A DNA stretch of 64,000 bases, taken from Platynereis dumerilii. Taxonomy: Eukaryota; Annelida; Polychaeta; Phyllodocida; Nereididae. The notes under the pieces are model-generated. The model was given only the letters and a program-made list of their open reading frames with translations, was not told where the DNA came from and searched no databases. The stretch covers positions 558,001 through 622,000 of the forward strand of contig JAPTHN010000038.1 in the NCBI GenBank assembly GCA_026936325.1. The letters run 5' to 3'. Positions 11,676 to 22,999 of this stretch are shown piece by piece (the stretch's first letter is position 1; each line of letters opens with the position of its first letter). The translations under genes were made by a program, and so were the position numbers.

Positions 11676-14376
11676 GAACCAGACTCAGACTCAGACACAG
11701 ACTCAGAATATATTTATTTGACTCAAAAGAAATTTTACATAGAGTCAGGAGACCCCTTAAAGGCTTAAATAGCCGCTAACAAGGGGCCACCTTAATTATT
11801 GAGTAAACAAATATTGACAACAAATAAATCACTAAAATTATATCATAAATTACTTTAAAAAAAAGAAGAAAATCTACAAAAGGAGACAAATAAGAAATAT
11901 TTCAAAAAGAAAGGCTATCAAAATATGTTAACTGGCGGGTTCATGATGTGACAGGAGGAGAAGGTGCATGTGATGCTATTTGCAGAGCAAAATTTGAAAA
12001 AAAAACATAGAAAAATAGATAGTTCAAATAATAACAAAGGATGATTATTTGAAATAAAACAAAAATTAAATGTATTCATGGGGAAATAATCAATTTTGAG
12101 AACATATGTAGCAGTTAGTAATGCTGCAGTTGGCAGTGTAACAATTAATTAAGTAATTTTTTACATATATCTGAAACCCTATATAGCTGTGAGTAAATAT
12201 TTTATCCTTAATTGATTTGTTCATGTCATTATAGATTTTTGGGAGCCTAAATGAAAAACATTGTCTTGCAAATTTGTGCCTTCTTCGTGGAATAGGTAGG
12301 AGTGGTTGACTTGCCAACCTAGTTGCATGCCTTGGATGATCCTGCTCATTCTGTTCGACCAGGGACACCAGCGACTGGGGAAGGATTCTATTGTAGTATT
12401 TGTAAAGTAGTTTGCAGTCATGCAGTGCACATATATCATCAAATTTAAGTATTTTTAAGTTCTTGAAAATTTTACTTGTGTGGGCATTATATCCACTTCC
12501 AGTCAGTACTCTAACAGCTTTTTTTTGCAGTATATTTAATTGTTTCGATTGTCTACCCCAAAGGAACACACCATAATTTAGGTGAGATACAACAAGTGAA
12601 TTATAAATATGCAATAGCGCCTCTGTAGGCAGAAAGTTTTTAGTCTATTTAACACACCAATTGTTTTTTAGATTTTCTTACTGACGCTATTTGAGTGGGC
12701 TTTCCAATAAAGGTTTTCATCAATAAGTATACTCAGAAAGTTAAATTGTTTTACAAATTCAATCTCATGGTTATTAATATGTATTTTGGGAATTTCAACA
12801 ACTCTTTGTTTTGTGTGAAATATCATTGCCTTTGTTTTTCCACAATTTAGTGACAACTTGTTTAACTTGAGCCATGTGTTAATCTTTGCAAGTTCAATGC
12901 TTAAGGTCTCGTCAATATTAATGTCTTGGTTACTAAGCTGGACAGTTTTTAAGGTTGTAAACAAAGTAGAGTCATCTGCATATATAATTGGATGAAAAAT
13001 AGTAGAAGCATTTGCTATGTCATTTATATGGATGAAAAATATGAGCGGGCCTAAAATAGATCCTTGTGGAACTCCGGTTGTAATAGGTAAAAAACTTGAC
13101 CTCACACCATTAAAATCTACATATTGTGACCTATTTGACAGATAATTTAACAACAGGCTAAATGCCATGTCCTTAATTCCATATGTTTGTAATTTTTCTA
13201 GCAATATGGTATGGTCAAGCGTATCAAAGGCTTTCGAAAGATCCAAGAATATAGTAATAGGAACTTCATTATTATCCATTTCTAATGTTAATTTATTTAC
13301 TAATTCTATAGCAGCTAATTCAGTGGAATGATTTTTTCTGAAACCATATTGACTTTGGTAAAACAATTCATTTTCAGTAAAATATTCATATATTTAGTTG
13401 TACATTATTTTTTCGAAAACCTTTGATATGCTAGGCAAAACAGACACAGGGTAATAATTTTCTAAAAGGGTTTCATCACATTTCTTAAAAATGGGTGTAA
13501 CTTTGGCTATCTTTAATTTATCCGGAAAGATACCTGTCTGGAAACACTGATTAATAATTTTAGCGATAGGTTTGCTTAATTCATTTTTCAAAAATTTTAA
13601 CAATTTATTAGTTAGTTGATCTATACCTTGAGATGTCTTTGGCTTTATATTATCTATGACTTTTATGATGTCAATTTCTGAAACCTCTTTTTAAAAATTT
13701 AAAAGTATTCTGAGAAGCATTTGAAATATATTTTCGAAAATTGTTATCATTTGATGGCAAAATAGTATACTGGCAAGTTTTGGTCCAATTTCTACATAGT
13801 ACTTGTTAAAAGCATTGACTATCAAATTAAAATCACTAACACAACATCTATATTGAAAGATAACGGACAGCTATTTTTACCAGCATCTTTGTTCAAGATA
13901 GAATTAATCAAACTCCATGTCTTTTTAATGTCAGATTTAGAGTGACAGAAACAGCTTTCATAATAATTCTTCTTAGCATTCCTGATGCATTGTCTAAGTA
14001 TTTTGTTATAAGAATTTAAATTGAACTTTTTAGATTCATAATCCAAGGAGGAGACAGACGTTTTCTTTAAGTCACGATAGAATTTGTCTCTATAGGCAAT
14101 AGACTTCAGTATTCCAACTGTTATCCATTTCTGTTTCTTATGCTTATACTTGTTGAATTTTACCCTTTTCTGTGCAACATTTTTGTTAAGAAATTTTCCC
14201 AATAACATGCCTAATCTGTTATAGCTGTCATTTACATCAACTCCAATTACATTATTTAGAATAAGTGACGCTTCATCACTATTTAGGTCTTCTTTAAATT
14301 TAAGGTATGAGTTATGAACAGAAAGATTTATATAACGGTATGATTTTGTGTTTTTCTGGTGTACATAGTCAAACAT
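11676..14376 (-). mobile_element. Jockey/CR1-like LINE, 5'-truncated, inserted in the hAT element
   Basis: Minus-strand frames give, in order: the endonuclease-RT linker (14376-13822; KKQKWITVGILKSIAYRDKF), RT motifs (13603-13394; LENYYPVSVLPSISKVFEKI), the RT core (13366-12668; LDLSKAFDTLDH, GVPQGSILGPL, YADDSTLF with the catalytic ADD, WLKLNKLSLN) and the C-terminal region (12614-12090; SHLNYGVFLWG). The endonuclease is missing. The coding sequence is split into at least four pieces by frameshifts or stops. The 3' end is a tandem TCTGAG tail (11676-11710 in complement), shared with the fragment at 34755-35437, so both belong to one family. Confidence 0.88.
12668..13366 (-). pseudogene. Reverse transcriptase core of the LINE at 11676-14376
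   Basis: A 232-residue frame carries fingers and palm: FRKNHSTELAAIELVN, motif A FLDLSKAFDTLDH, motif B TTGVPQGSILGPL, motif C YADD and motif D WLKLNKLSLNCGKTKAMIF. The catalytic aspartates are kept. The frame is cut off from the linker and thumb by frameshifts, so it is not functional as it stands. Confidence 0.88.
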
Positions 14377-14409
14377 TAGAAAGCAAAATTTGTTGCAGAA
14401 TATTTATTG

Positions 14410-14582
14410 GATGATGTACTCATGATGTACTCGTAATGTACTCATAAATACGAGTACTTATCCAATGTACTCGAGTACAAGTATTAGTACAGTACTCGTA
14501 AAAGCCACGAGTACTAAGTACATGTGAGTACTTGGATTTATGTACTCGAGTACACGAGCACACGAGTACTTAGGTACTCGTG
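14410..14582. repeat. Right subterminal GTACTC array
   Basis: Many GTACTC/GAGTAC hexamers in both orientations, including ATGTACTCGAGTACAAGTA, mirroring the left array at 9588-9738. Confidence 0.8.
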
Positions 14583-14592
14583 CCCATCCCTG

Positions 14593-14600
14593 ATTGATAC
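14593..14600. repeat. Right 8-bp target duplication of the hAT element
   Basis: ATTGATAC, identical to 9569-9576. Confidence 0.88.
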
Positions 14601-15219
14601 CACAAGAGTATTGATATATTCTAAAAAAGAATCTTCCATTATTTTTATTGTAAGTCTCTTTCACACAAATATAGGTATAAATAATCTGTATATAAAAGTA
14701 TCTAGATTCATGTGATGTTACAGTTAAGGACAAAATCATAAGCCCCCTTCTGGATACCCCCTTAATTCTATTTTTCTCCAAAATGGGATGACAAAGACCA
14801 TTAGACCAACCATCTTTTCATAAAAACTTTTTTTTTTCCAAAATGCCAAAATTAATCGAGATAAGTAAATAAAACACAATTTATTTGGGACAAAATTACA
14901 TGTATTAGTCCCCTGAGGCCTGCCATCTCTCGATGTCACCTACCTACTTTTAAATACTTTGGAACACTCCAAGATATTAAAGAGAGCTTTCAAAATTATC
15001 TCAGACACTGTATTTGGTGTCCTTTCTACCTTGAAATTCATGAACTCTTCCAAAATTGATGGTCTCCTGATATATACCATGGCCATATACAGGAACTCCC
15101 CTTATTCAAAAAGTATAATGCCCCATTCTCACAACGGGTACAGGAGTAGTATTTTTACCGGCGGGAAAGGTTTTCATGGATATCGGAAAAATATTTGCAA
15201 ATTTGACCTATCCGGCAAG

Positions 15220-15415
15220 GAGTTTTTTACATCTCGCCAGCAGATTTTGACATCTTTTCAACGTTTTTTGACATCCCGTCGACGGTTTTTGACATCCCGC
15301 CAATGTTTAGATCTTGCCCCACAGGCATATAGATCTTGCCCCGCCGATTTACGATCTTATTCCGCCCATTTAAGATCTTATTCTGCTGATTTAAGATCTT
15401 ATTCCGTCGTGATAT
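15220..15415. repeat. Degenerate ~21-bp tandem repeat
   Basis: About nine units: first TTTTTGACATCCCGTCGACGG-type, then GATTTAAGATCTTATTCCGC-type, with AAGATCTT palindromes in several units. In one frame it gives a repeating LRSYSAD / FLTSRRR pattern, but there is no sign of a gene around it. Confidence 0.65.
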
Positions 15416-15542
15416 GCCTCTAATTAATTATATAATCGTAGTGTCTCGCCCAGTTAACCATTTTTCTCCTAGAAATCGTCTGCCCTTCTACCGCCGGTCA
15501 AAAAAACTTTTCCCCCATGTCCCGTGAGAACTAGTCCCGAGT

Positions 15543-15966
15543 GTGGTCATGTATTCAGGGACGTCATTTTACAGCATGATATCTGCACAGCTTAAGAAAG
15601 AGCTAGAGAGACCCCAAAGGACATGTCAAAAAGTCCTTCCAAACAGTTCTCTGGTTGAAATCACAGAGATATACAATCAGAAACTTAGATCACTGACAGA
15701 TAAAATAATGAAGGACCCCAGTCACCCTCTTGCTAATGAATATCAAATCCCATGTGCCAGGACAAACAGATTTAAAAACACTTTTATTTCTATGTCCATA
15801 AAGACTCGGAACTCCATCAAGGTATCTTGATGCAAAAATTCAATTTGTCTATATTTTTAAATTTCTTGAATTTTTGGATTTCAGAGCCACCAAATTTCAC
15901 ATATATATGTGACCAATAAATGTATGTTATGTTATGTTATGTTATGTTATGTTATGTTATGTTAAC
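15543..15966 (+). mobile_element. LINE 3' fragment (RT C-terminus) with (GTTAT)n tail
   Basis: The 95-residue frame has the LINE C-terminal pattern: LKKELERPQRTCQKVL, DPSHPLANEYQIP and RTNRFKNTFISMSIKTRNS, stop at 15830. It is followed by a short 3' region, AATAAATG and tandem GTTAT (15929-15963). The layout is typical of CR1/L2-group LINEs with a tandem tail. RT and endonuclease are absent. Confidence 0.7.
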
Positions 15967-16495
15967 TAGGCATAAGAAGTCGGCAACCGGGACTACATGT
16001 ACTTCAAAAGGTTCAACTGACATATTTATTTACCTTCCAGTGTAAAAACACAAGAAGTATTTGGATTTTATGGATTTAGAAGACATAATCATGACCCCAA
16101 CTGCACTTCTGTCAGTTGCCTGATAAGGACTGCTTTGTAAATTCTGACCAAAACATATATCTAGACTAATGGCTTTTAATCGGGATAATCTTGGCCATTC
16201 TAAAAACCCATATGCTACTTCTATATTTTAACCAAGGTTGAAAAGTTCATATGGGAGGGCATCTAATTTATCCGTAAGGATATTACAGGTAATTTCATTA
16301 GTACGCGATTCTTGGGTTCTAGACCCACCAAATACATGCCATTTTTAGTTAATCTGATTGGTTTAGAGACAACAGAACGTCATACAGTTGATATATCAAA
16401 CGTAGCAAGTGCCTGTTTAGCATTGATTCCTCACAGCCAAGTGTGAATGACAAGAATCGCATGGTAATGAAATTGCCTGTAAAAAAGTTAACTTG

Positions 16496-16517
16496 ACTTG
16501 ACTTGACTTGACTTGAC
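16496..16517. repeat. (ACTTG)n microsatellite
   Basis: Four to five ACTTG units, ending beside a G-rich MITE end; possibly another LINE tail. Confidence 0.75.
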
Positions 16518-16585
16518 CTGGGGGGTACAGGTCCAATATGGGGGGGGGGCACGTGCCCCCCTTGCCCCCCCGTAGGGACGCCACT
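16518..16585. mobile_element. hAT-like MITE end fragment
   Basis: G-run, GGCACGTGCCCCC, then GTAGGGACGCCACTAG, matching the right terminus of the CAGTGGCG family (compare 42207-42426). The left end is not identifiable. Confidence 0.45.
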
Positions 16586-17683
16586 AGACTAATGTATATC
16601 CATCAATGAAAATGCACATAGAATATATAGCTATACATATATTAGATGAAGATGAATTTCTAAATGATGGAGTAGACTACTACATTGGTCCTAGAGGACC
16701 GCTGTTCAATAGCCACCTGTAGGATAGTGTTTAGGTGAAGACTCTTGTGGAATTTGTCACAGGTAAAACACAAGAATTGAATAAAACAAATTCAGGTATT
16801 TTCAGACAACTGGAAAATATAACTTGTATAGCCTAGTACAGTGTAGACTTTGAATGAAGTTCACTTGTTAAAATTCAAAACAAAAACCAGATAAAACAAG
16901 GGGATAATGTCAACTTAATATCTGAATTTTATAAATCAATATAATTAATTCAGAAGAACTGAATTAATACATAGATTTCCATAATTATAACAATGTTCAA
17001 TAATACATGTGTTATTATACTGTTGAATGGAATAATTTTTCGAGAATGATGATAACCCAGTGCTGCTGTGGGTATGCATTTTTTCATGTACAATGACAGG
17101 AATATTGATGTAAACTTGAGCTATTTTATATCTATGTTTTTCTAAGCATGTTATATTGTCTGGCAACTGGAATTTGGCAATTACCCTGTCTCTGTTCGGG
17201 ACTAAAAGGTGTCAGCAGAATGCTGAGTCAGTCCCTGGAAAATCAAAAATTGGGTCAACGTTAATTCAATCTGTTTTGGACAGATCAGAAGATCAGGTCG
17301 CACAACATTCTCACGTGGTCATCAGCTCACTTACGTGCTGACTCTGCCAGTGAGCCTCTGACCAGGTAGGCCACAAAAAGTGTGGCTTTACAGCTTCAAG
17401 CTGATTGGTTGCGAAGGACAGTGGTCGCACAATCAGCGAGGCTGTTACATTTAAGGCTTGATCACTCATTTCAGAATTTGCTTACTGTTGATAGCTGTTG
17501 TCTGCTGATCTGTTTGTTGTTTTAAGCTTCCTTCATGCTTGAGCAGCAGCCTTGAATAGAGTGAACATGAAGGGAGGAATGAAGAATGAAATGAATTAAG
17601 TTTGGGAAGGAGAAGGGATAAAGCTGAAAAGAAAAGAATGATGTAGGCCTAATAGCTCCTAATGGATGGAGGGAGGGAGGGAG

Positions 17684-17703
17684 GATAGATAGATGGATAG
17701 ATG

Positions 17704-17791
<88 letters not shown>

Positions 17792-17828
17792 CATGTAGGT
17801 AGATAGGTAGATAGGTAGATAGATAGAT
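17684..17828. repeat. (GATA)n microsatellite, ~145 bp
   Basis: A long, nearly pure GATA array from 17684 to about 17790, then GGTAGATA variants. Minus-strand open frames across it that read as Ser-Ile-Tyr-Leu repeats are artefacts of the array. Confidence 0.95.
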
Positions 17829-18078
17829 CCTTACAGATTAATAAACATGGAAGTAGAGGGAGATATATCCTATCTACAATAAATATCAATATCTATCTCA
17901 AAGATATTAAAGTGCTTGCACATTATTTTTGTGTCAGCTAAAAAGCAACATGCTTTCTGCACTCACACACAATTTCTTTAGCATCCCTGGAGGTGTGAAG
18001 GGCCGTTTTAACAAACACTCCCAACAAAATTCGTTTAATAAGCCTGCCTAGAAAGAATCTGTTTATTTCAGCAAACTT

Positions 18079-18192
18079 CAGAAAGAAATCTGTGTCTTTA
18101 TAAGTCTATCTATCTTTATAAATTGACCAATTACTTAATTACTTCCTATCACACATTAGATAGACTTATAAAGACACAGATTCCTTTCTGAA
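18079..18192. repeat. Hairpin with ~34-bp arms
   Basis: Arms CTGTGTCTTTATAAGTCTAT and ATAGACTTATAAAGACACAG extend to CAGAAAG / CTTTCTG, around a spacer of about 44 bp. Confidence 0.8.
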
Positions 18193-18202
18193 GTTAGCAG
18201 CA

Positions 18203-18598
18203 GTGTTATTTATCTCCACGAGAGCCAGGGATTTCTATACTTTTACATTTAGTCATAACTTAACCGCAGGTAATCCGTTGAGTCAGAGGTTTGCCAAGGT
18301 TTGTCAACGTTACAATTTTAATACATTTAATTTACTATTTAATGATAAGGCTATTGCCCATTGTATCAAAGAGGTGAAAAGATTTCCTTCTAATGATGGT
18401 GTCATGGATAGTTGCTCTAATTTGCTTAGAAATTATTCGCCTAATGACAAAGAGATGTTAAAACTACTGTTGAGGTTTTAGCCAGTGCCACACATAGTTT
18501 TTAAGTTATTTTAATTGTTTTACTTTTTATTGCCTACTCTTACTTGTATATTTTCTGTTTTCTTCTTTTGAAGGTTAATAAAATACAATACAATACAA
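18203..18598 (+). mobile_element. Probable LINE 3' fragment with (ATACA)n tail
   Basis: The frame ends LLRNYSPNDKEMLKLLLRF (stop 18479-18481). About 100 bp further lies GTTAATAAAATACAATACAA, a 3' end with tandem ATACA. No RT motif is left, so LINE membership rests on the tail and the layout. Confidence 0.4.
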
Positions 18599-18894
18599 TT
18601 ATAAATAGCGACACTTTAAACTTTAAAGTGCAATTCACTTTCACACCTCCGTTAATGACAATTTTAAAAGATTGTCAAAGGCATGTACTCAATCTTAAGG
18701 ATATTCCATTTCTGCTTCATTTCATTCATTCCTGTCAATGATTAGGCTACACTTTTTTAGAGGCGATGCATCAGCCCTTAGCTGATATAGTCTTAGTGAT
18801 TCTATATGGAGCCAATCGCCTCTGTATAGATCGCCACAGGCCTCCCGACAGGAGGCTTTTTCTAAGATTCAAGAATCAGCATGTGAATCTACGT

Positions 18895-19030
18895 CAGCAA
18901 AACGGGGGCTAGCGTCGTAGTAAAATGCGGACCGGGCAAAGTTGCGGACCGGCGGGATTCCGTAATAAAACGCGGATGGACAGGTGCGGGACGGGACGCT
19001 TTTGCGGGATCGGCGTTTAAAAAATGGGGA
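18895..19030. repeat. GC-rich block of irregular GCGGGAC / GCGGACCGG repeats
   Basis: GCGGACCGG occurs twice, followed by GCGGATGG, GCGGGACGGGAC and GCGGGATCGG, within AT-rich surroundings. It resembles the subterminal motif arrays of other elements in this window, but no paired end was found. Confidence 0.5.
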
Positions 19031-21097
19031 TGGGACCAAATTGGATGAACAACCTGAATTAGCTCTAAAAATCGCCTCTATTTTTTTTGAAAAAATTTTC
19101 TTGTTCTGTCTATGGGCCTACACGTGTCTTTTCCTGCCGCATACCTACATCATCTTGCATTGAAGGGGGGGGGGGGCGCCACTGGTTCAGCAATACCTGT
19201 AGCTTAACATGCACGGGCGCTTCAGTATAATTACTTCAGTTGACTTTTACGTGCTTCAGTTTATTCTGACCACCCAGTGCATATTATAGGCCTACCTTTT
19301 AGATGCCCATTTTTCCAATTTTTGTTTTTCAAAGTTATATCAGTAAAAAACTAATTGACCAAAAGTCCTGAAACTACCTGCACGTTTTAGCCATGTACCA
19401 ACTTTGTCTTAAACAGCAAGAATCCTGCACTTCTCTCATTTATGCTGATGGCTACAGCCACGAGACAAAAGTATACTCATATTGCCCAAATCTCCCAGTC
19501 TATACTGGCACATTTTCTGCTATTATAACCACAAATCTCAAGCCTTCACTCAAACTTACAGCTTGAATTCTTAGTGGGTATTTTCTAGTTACCTATAAAC
19601 CTTTATATTACCCCCCACCCCCCCCCCCCCCCGGCTCAGATCTGATGGTTGCCCCCCCAACAACTTAGAGGTGAGCTTTTGCACAGAAATGCGTTCTGAA
19701 CATATCAAACTTGGTTGGACTGAGTCAATCAATGCCAATGAAGCTATCTAAATAAGAAGCAACAAAACAACCAATCAGATCAGAATTAAATGCATGGATG
19801 ATAATGACTGACATCTGAATTGTTCACAGTTATAGTGCTCATCAGTCATTTCACAGTTTATGGATTTTATCAGATGACAGTTTCTTGTTTTCACTTTGTA
19901 TGTTTTGTTTCATTACATTTGTAGTTCAACATTCATGGATTGCTTGCATTGGTATGAAAGTTGCCTTCTGGTTGGCTGAAACCACTGGGGCATGGCTAAT
20001 CTAAATGTGACTAAAACCACAGGAAAAACCATCAACAGAGTCAAAGCCTCGCTGTGCCAGCTCGCACAGTGTGAAATGTGAAAATGGTCGCACAACAGCT
20101 CTCCATATTACTACGCCAAACTACTTTCACAAAGCATGGTTGCTGGCCAAGATCCAGGCCACTGGCTTGAATGAAAATGTTTGGAAATCATGAGACAAAA
20201 GAAAGTTTTGAAACTATAGCATGAACTTTTGCCTGGGAAGGGGATGATTTTACTCATTAGAAGTTTGATGGTATTCAATCTACTTATGCCATTTTATGCT
20301 TGTTAAATTGTGGTCAGAAAAGTGTCCAAAAAGAATTCTCTCTCACTTATTCACGTGTCCATACAAAGCCAATGTTTTTGCTTTGTGATATGAAAAATAC
20401 TCATCTGTATCTATTGTATTACTTTATGGAGATTTATTAACTAGGACAACAATATAATTAACAAGTTCATAAAAGCCGTGTTACACTCAACAAAATGTCT
20501 TGTCCATGCCACACGTGGCCCTCTCTATACTCGCAATGTATGTGGACTACAATGTATACATCCTCCATGATAAAAAGTAGTAATTTGGTATTTACAAGCT
20601 GTCCGCTTAATATTGATGCCAACCAAAGTGAGATTAGACACTTACAGAGTTTCTGGAAATAAACTAGACCATCTCTAAATGATGGAACTGTCCTGGTTTC
20701 TTCCACACACTCCTGGTTTCTTCCAGATAATGAAATTCTGTTGACTGCTCGCATGAGCTCGCAAATTTGCTCCCTAGGTGGCAGCAAATAGCAGTCAACT
20801 TGTAGACAGGCAATTACCAGAATTTCAAGTCTCAAATGAATGATTGTCTGAATTACCTGGAAAAATGTTGTTAAAACATGATGTCAATATACTATTGACA
20901 AATCTAAAACAGAACTTGAGGTCACGCAGTGAGCATAGGTCTTGCAACATTAGTATGATCAATTGGTAATAACGTAAGCCCTATTTGTAACTAGTTCTTT
21001 TTGTATTTAGAGCCCCATTAATTAATTCCATGTATCAAATGTTCTTTATTAATGAATTGTTTGTAATAAAGACTGTGGCAAAAAAAGTTATAGTTTG
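19031..21097. other. No supported gene
   Basis: AT-rich with a 20-bp C-run near 19620. The phrase CTAGGTGGCAGCAAATA ... GTCAACTTGTAGACAG at 20773-20811 is shared with 8729-8765, so it is part of a dispersed repeat. It also pairs with GTTGACTGCT just upstream to form a hairpin. The 122-residue minus-strand frame at 20467-20835 overlaps this repeat and is not regarded as a gene. Confidence 0.5.
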
Positions 21098-21361
21098 TTA
21101 AATACAACAAGTGTTTGAGCTCTTTTCCTTTGAAATAATGGCAAGATGATTTTGCCAGCTGAGTCTTTTATTCAATATTATTCCCAAAAAGTCAAATTTA
21201 TCTAAAAATGTCGTTTCAGAATCACAATTTTTAGTTTTTGGTAAGGTTGCATTCCTTTGTGGAATACGAAAAATCATTGCTTTAATTTTTTCTGTGTTTA
21301 GTACTAATTTATTCAATTTCAACCAAATATCTATTTTGTTTAGTTCTTTATTTATTTCTTC
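21098..21361 (-). pseudogene. Jockey-like LINE fragment (RT motif D-E region)
   Basis: The minus strand encodes IDIWLKLNKLVLNTEKIKAM and FDFLGIILNKRLSWQNHLAI, the end of a LINE RT palm close to that at 12668-12900. It stops abruptly at 21361, where the TA-flanked element at 21373 begins, so the insertion cut it or it was already 5'-truncated there. Confidence 0.75.
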
Positions 21362-21372
21362 ATCAGTAGTTA

Positions 21373-22917
21373 GGGGAGATGGGGGCTGGTTGGCACAGGG
21401 GTAGGTTGGCGCCCTTATTTGAGGGAAGCTGAAGTTTAGTACAGAAATGTGTTGTTGCCGCATTTTGTGTACGTGATAAGGCCCTTCAGGAGAATCAACC
21501 ATCTTGGGTGTCGGCTTATCCATATTTGCTTAGGAGCACTTTCACATGCACAGGGGCTGGCTGGCATGCCCAAAAGCCGTTTTTCTAAAAATTGAAAAAG
21601 GTGTGCATCAATAATTGCTGTTCAGTAATTATCGATAGGCTTTGTAAAAATGTTGACTTTAAGGGTGTTATGTCACAACTTATGTGTCACCCGGTTAGTT
21701 TTCCTTGAAATTACAAATCATCAGAAAATGACAGGCTGAAAGGAAAGTTTAAGGGATGTGCCACCTATACCTCTTGCAACCAAGCTAGTCTTGTTTTTGA
21801 CATACCGAAAAATATATCAGATTTTTCGAAAATTCATATTAAAAAAACGAGGCTGAATGCATCTCCAATTTTCCACTACTATTTGACCATACACGTTTAA
21901 AATATACCTGTAAAGTTTAAAAGCTGAGTCTATGGTATACCTTTTGCAGAAGGTCTACTCAACAGTTGCACTGCTGTTACAGACAGAATAATATTCAAAA
22001 TACCGAGGAACCTAAAGTAAGCCAAACATATTCCTGAATTATTTTATATATTATGCCCTAGAGATATGAAAGATAATAGGAAACTTTCATTGATGTGACA
22101 CGTGTACCTCTTGAGTTCCAGCTAGTTTTGTTTTTGACATACTGAAAAATATACAATATTTTTCGAAAATTAATATTAAAAAACGAGACTGAACAGATCT
22201 CCAATTTTCAACTATTATTTGACCATACATATATGTAGAATTTATCCTAGGAATTTTATGTCTATACGCGGAAAACCTATAGGAGATTTGAATTTTTTTG
22301 TGGTGAACATTGATTTTTGAGTGGGGAATTTAACAAGACCATAGTTGCATTATCATTTTAGCAAAAGCAATAACAATTTGTACACAAAGATTATTTTCCG
22401 TAGTCCAGTTAGTTTAGATCCCGAATTTCATAGCCCAAGGCTGAGTATTAAGTGATTTATTGAGCAAAGAATGTAATTGTGGTCAAAACGATGCCTGAAA
22501 AACTGGTAAATTGAGCAATTTTCAAACCTCAGCCAATTCATGAAAAATTGACCGATTGAGCTGAAATGTTCAGGAAGTTCATCTTTTGAGACATCAAACA
22601 ACATATAATTTTTTCAGCCAATTCGCTGACAGAGTGGTTGAAATCACTTGTTGATCTGACATGGAATGACCTATTAGGATCTAATTCGAGACTATCGTCA
22701 AATTGATCTCCATTGCAATCCCTTTCCAAATCAGTAATGAAATTTCTAACTGCTGCTGGAGAGTTTTTGTTTAGTTTTACATATCTTTGTGCACTAATTA
22801 AGGGTATGATGTGTCAATATACGAAGTATCTACCAAAAGTATCAATCTAGCAAAAGACAAAGTTGATTTTAGGTCATGTTTCAAATAACGTTGTGCTTCA
22901 AATTGCCCCAGTCTCCC
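21373..22917. mobile_element. TA-flanked element with GGGGAGAT ends, ~1.5 kb
   Basis: Left end TA|GGGGAGATGGGGGCTGG; the reverse complement of the right end is TA|GGGAGACTGGGGC. Inside, an imperfect ~337-bp tandem duplication is seen (GTTTTTGACATAC with TTTTTCGAAAATT downstream at 21793 and again at 22130). There is no coding frame. Ends match the elements at 59474-60379 and 25696-26263. Confidence 0.65.
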
Positions 22918-22999
22918 TACACTAATTAGTTAAATTTGTTGATGACGGCTCTGATTGGACTTATTTGGGATGATGACAGTGACTGTTCTGTATTACTTA

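Larger units (their letters stand above)
9577..14592. mobile_element. hAT-type DNA transposon, 5.0 kb, with perfect 8-bp target duplication
   Basis: The left end CAGGGATGGGCATGAGTAC and the reverse complement of the right end CAGGGATGGGCACGAGTAC form inverted repeats. They are flanked by identical ATTGATAC at 9569-9576 and 14593-14600. CAG termini and an 8-bp duplication are the hallmarks of hAT elements. Both subterminal zones are packed with GAGTAC/AAGTAC hexamers. No transposase frame is recognisable. Much of the inside consists of later LINE insertions (10395-10620 and 11676-14376), leaving about 2 kb of the element's own sequence. It is therefore a non-autonomous or gutted copy. Confidence 0.88.

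Noticed and set aside
17522-17889. Minus-strand frames with Ser-Ile-Tyr-Leu repeats
   Set aside because: Translation of the GATA microsatellite.
20467-20835. 122-residue minus-strand frame
   Set aside because: Overlaps a dispersed repeat shared with 8729-8765 and has no domain or splice context.
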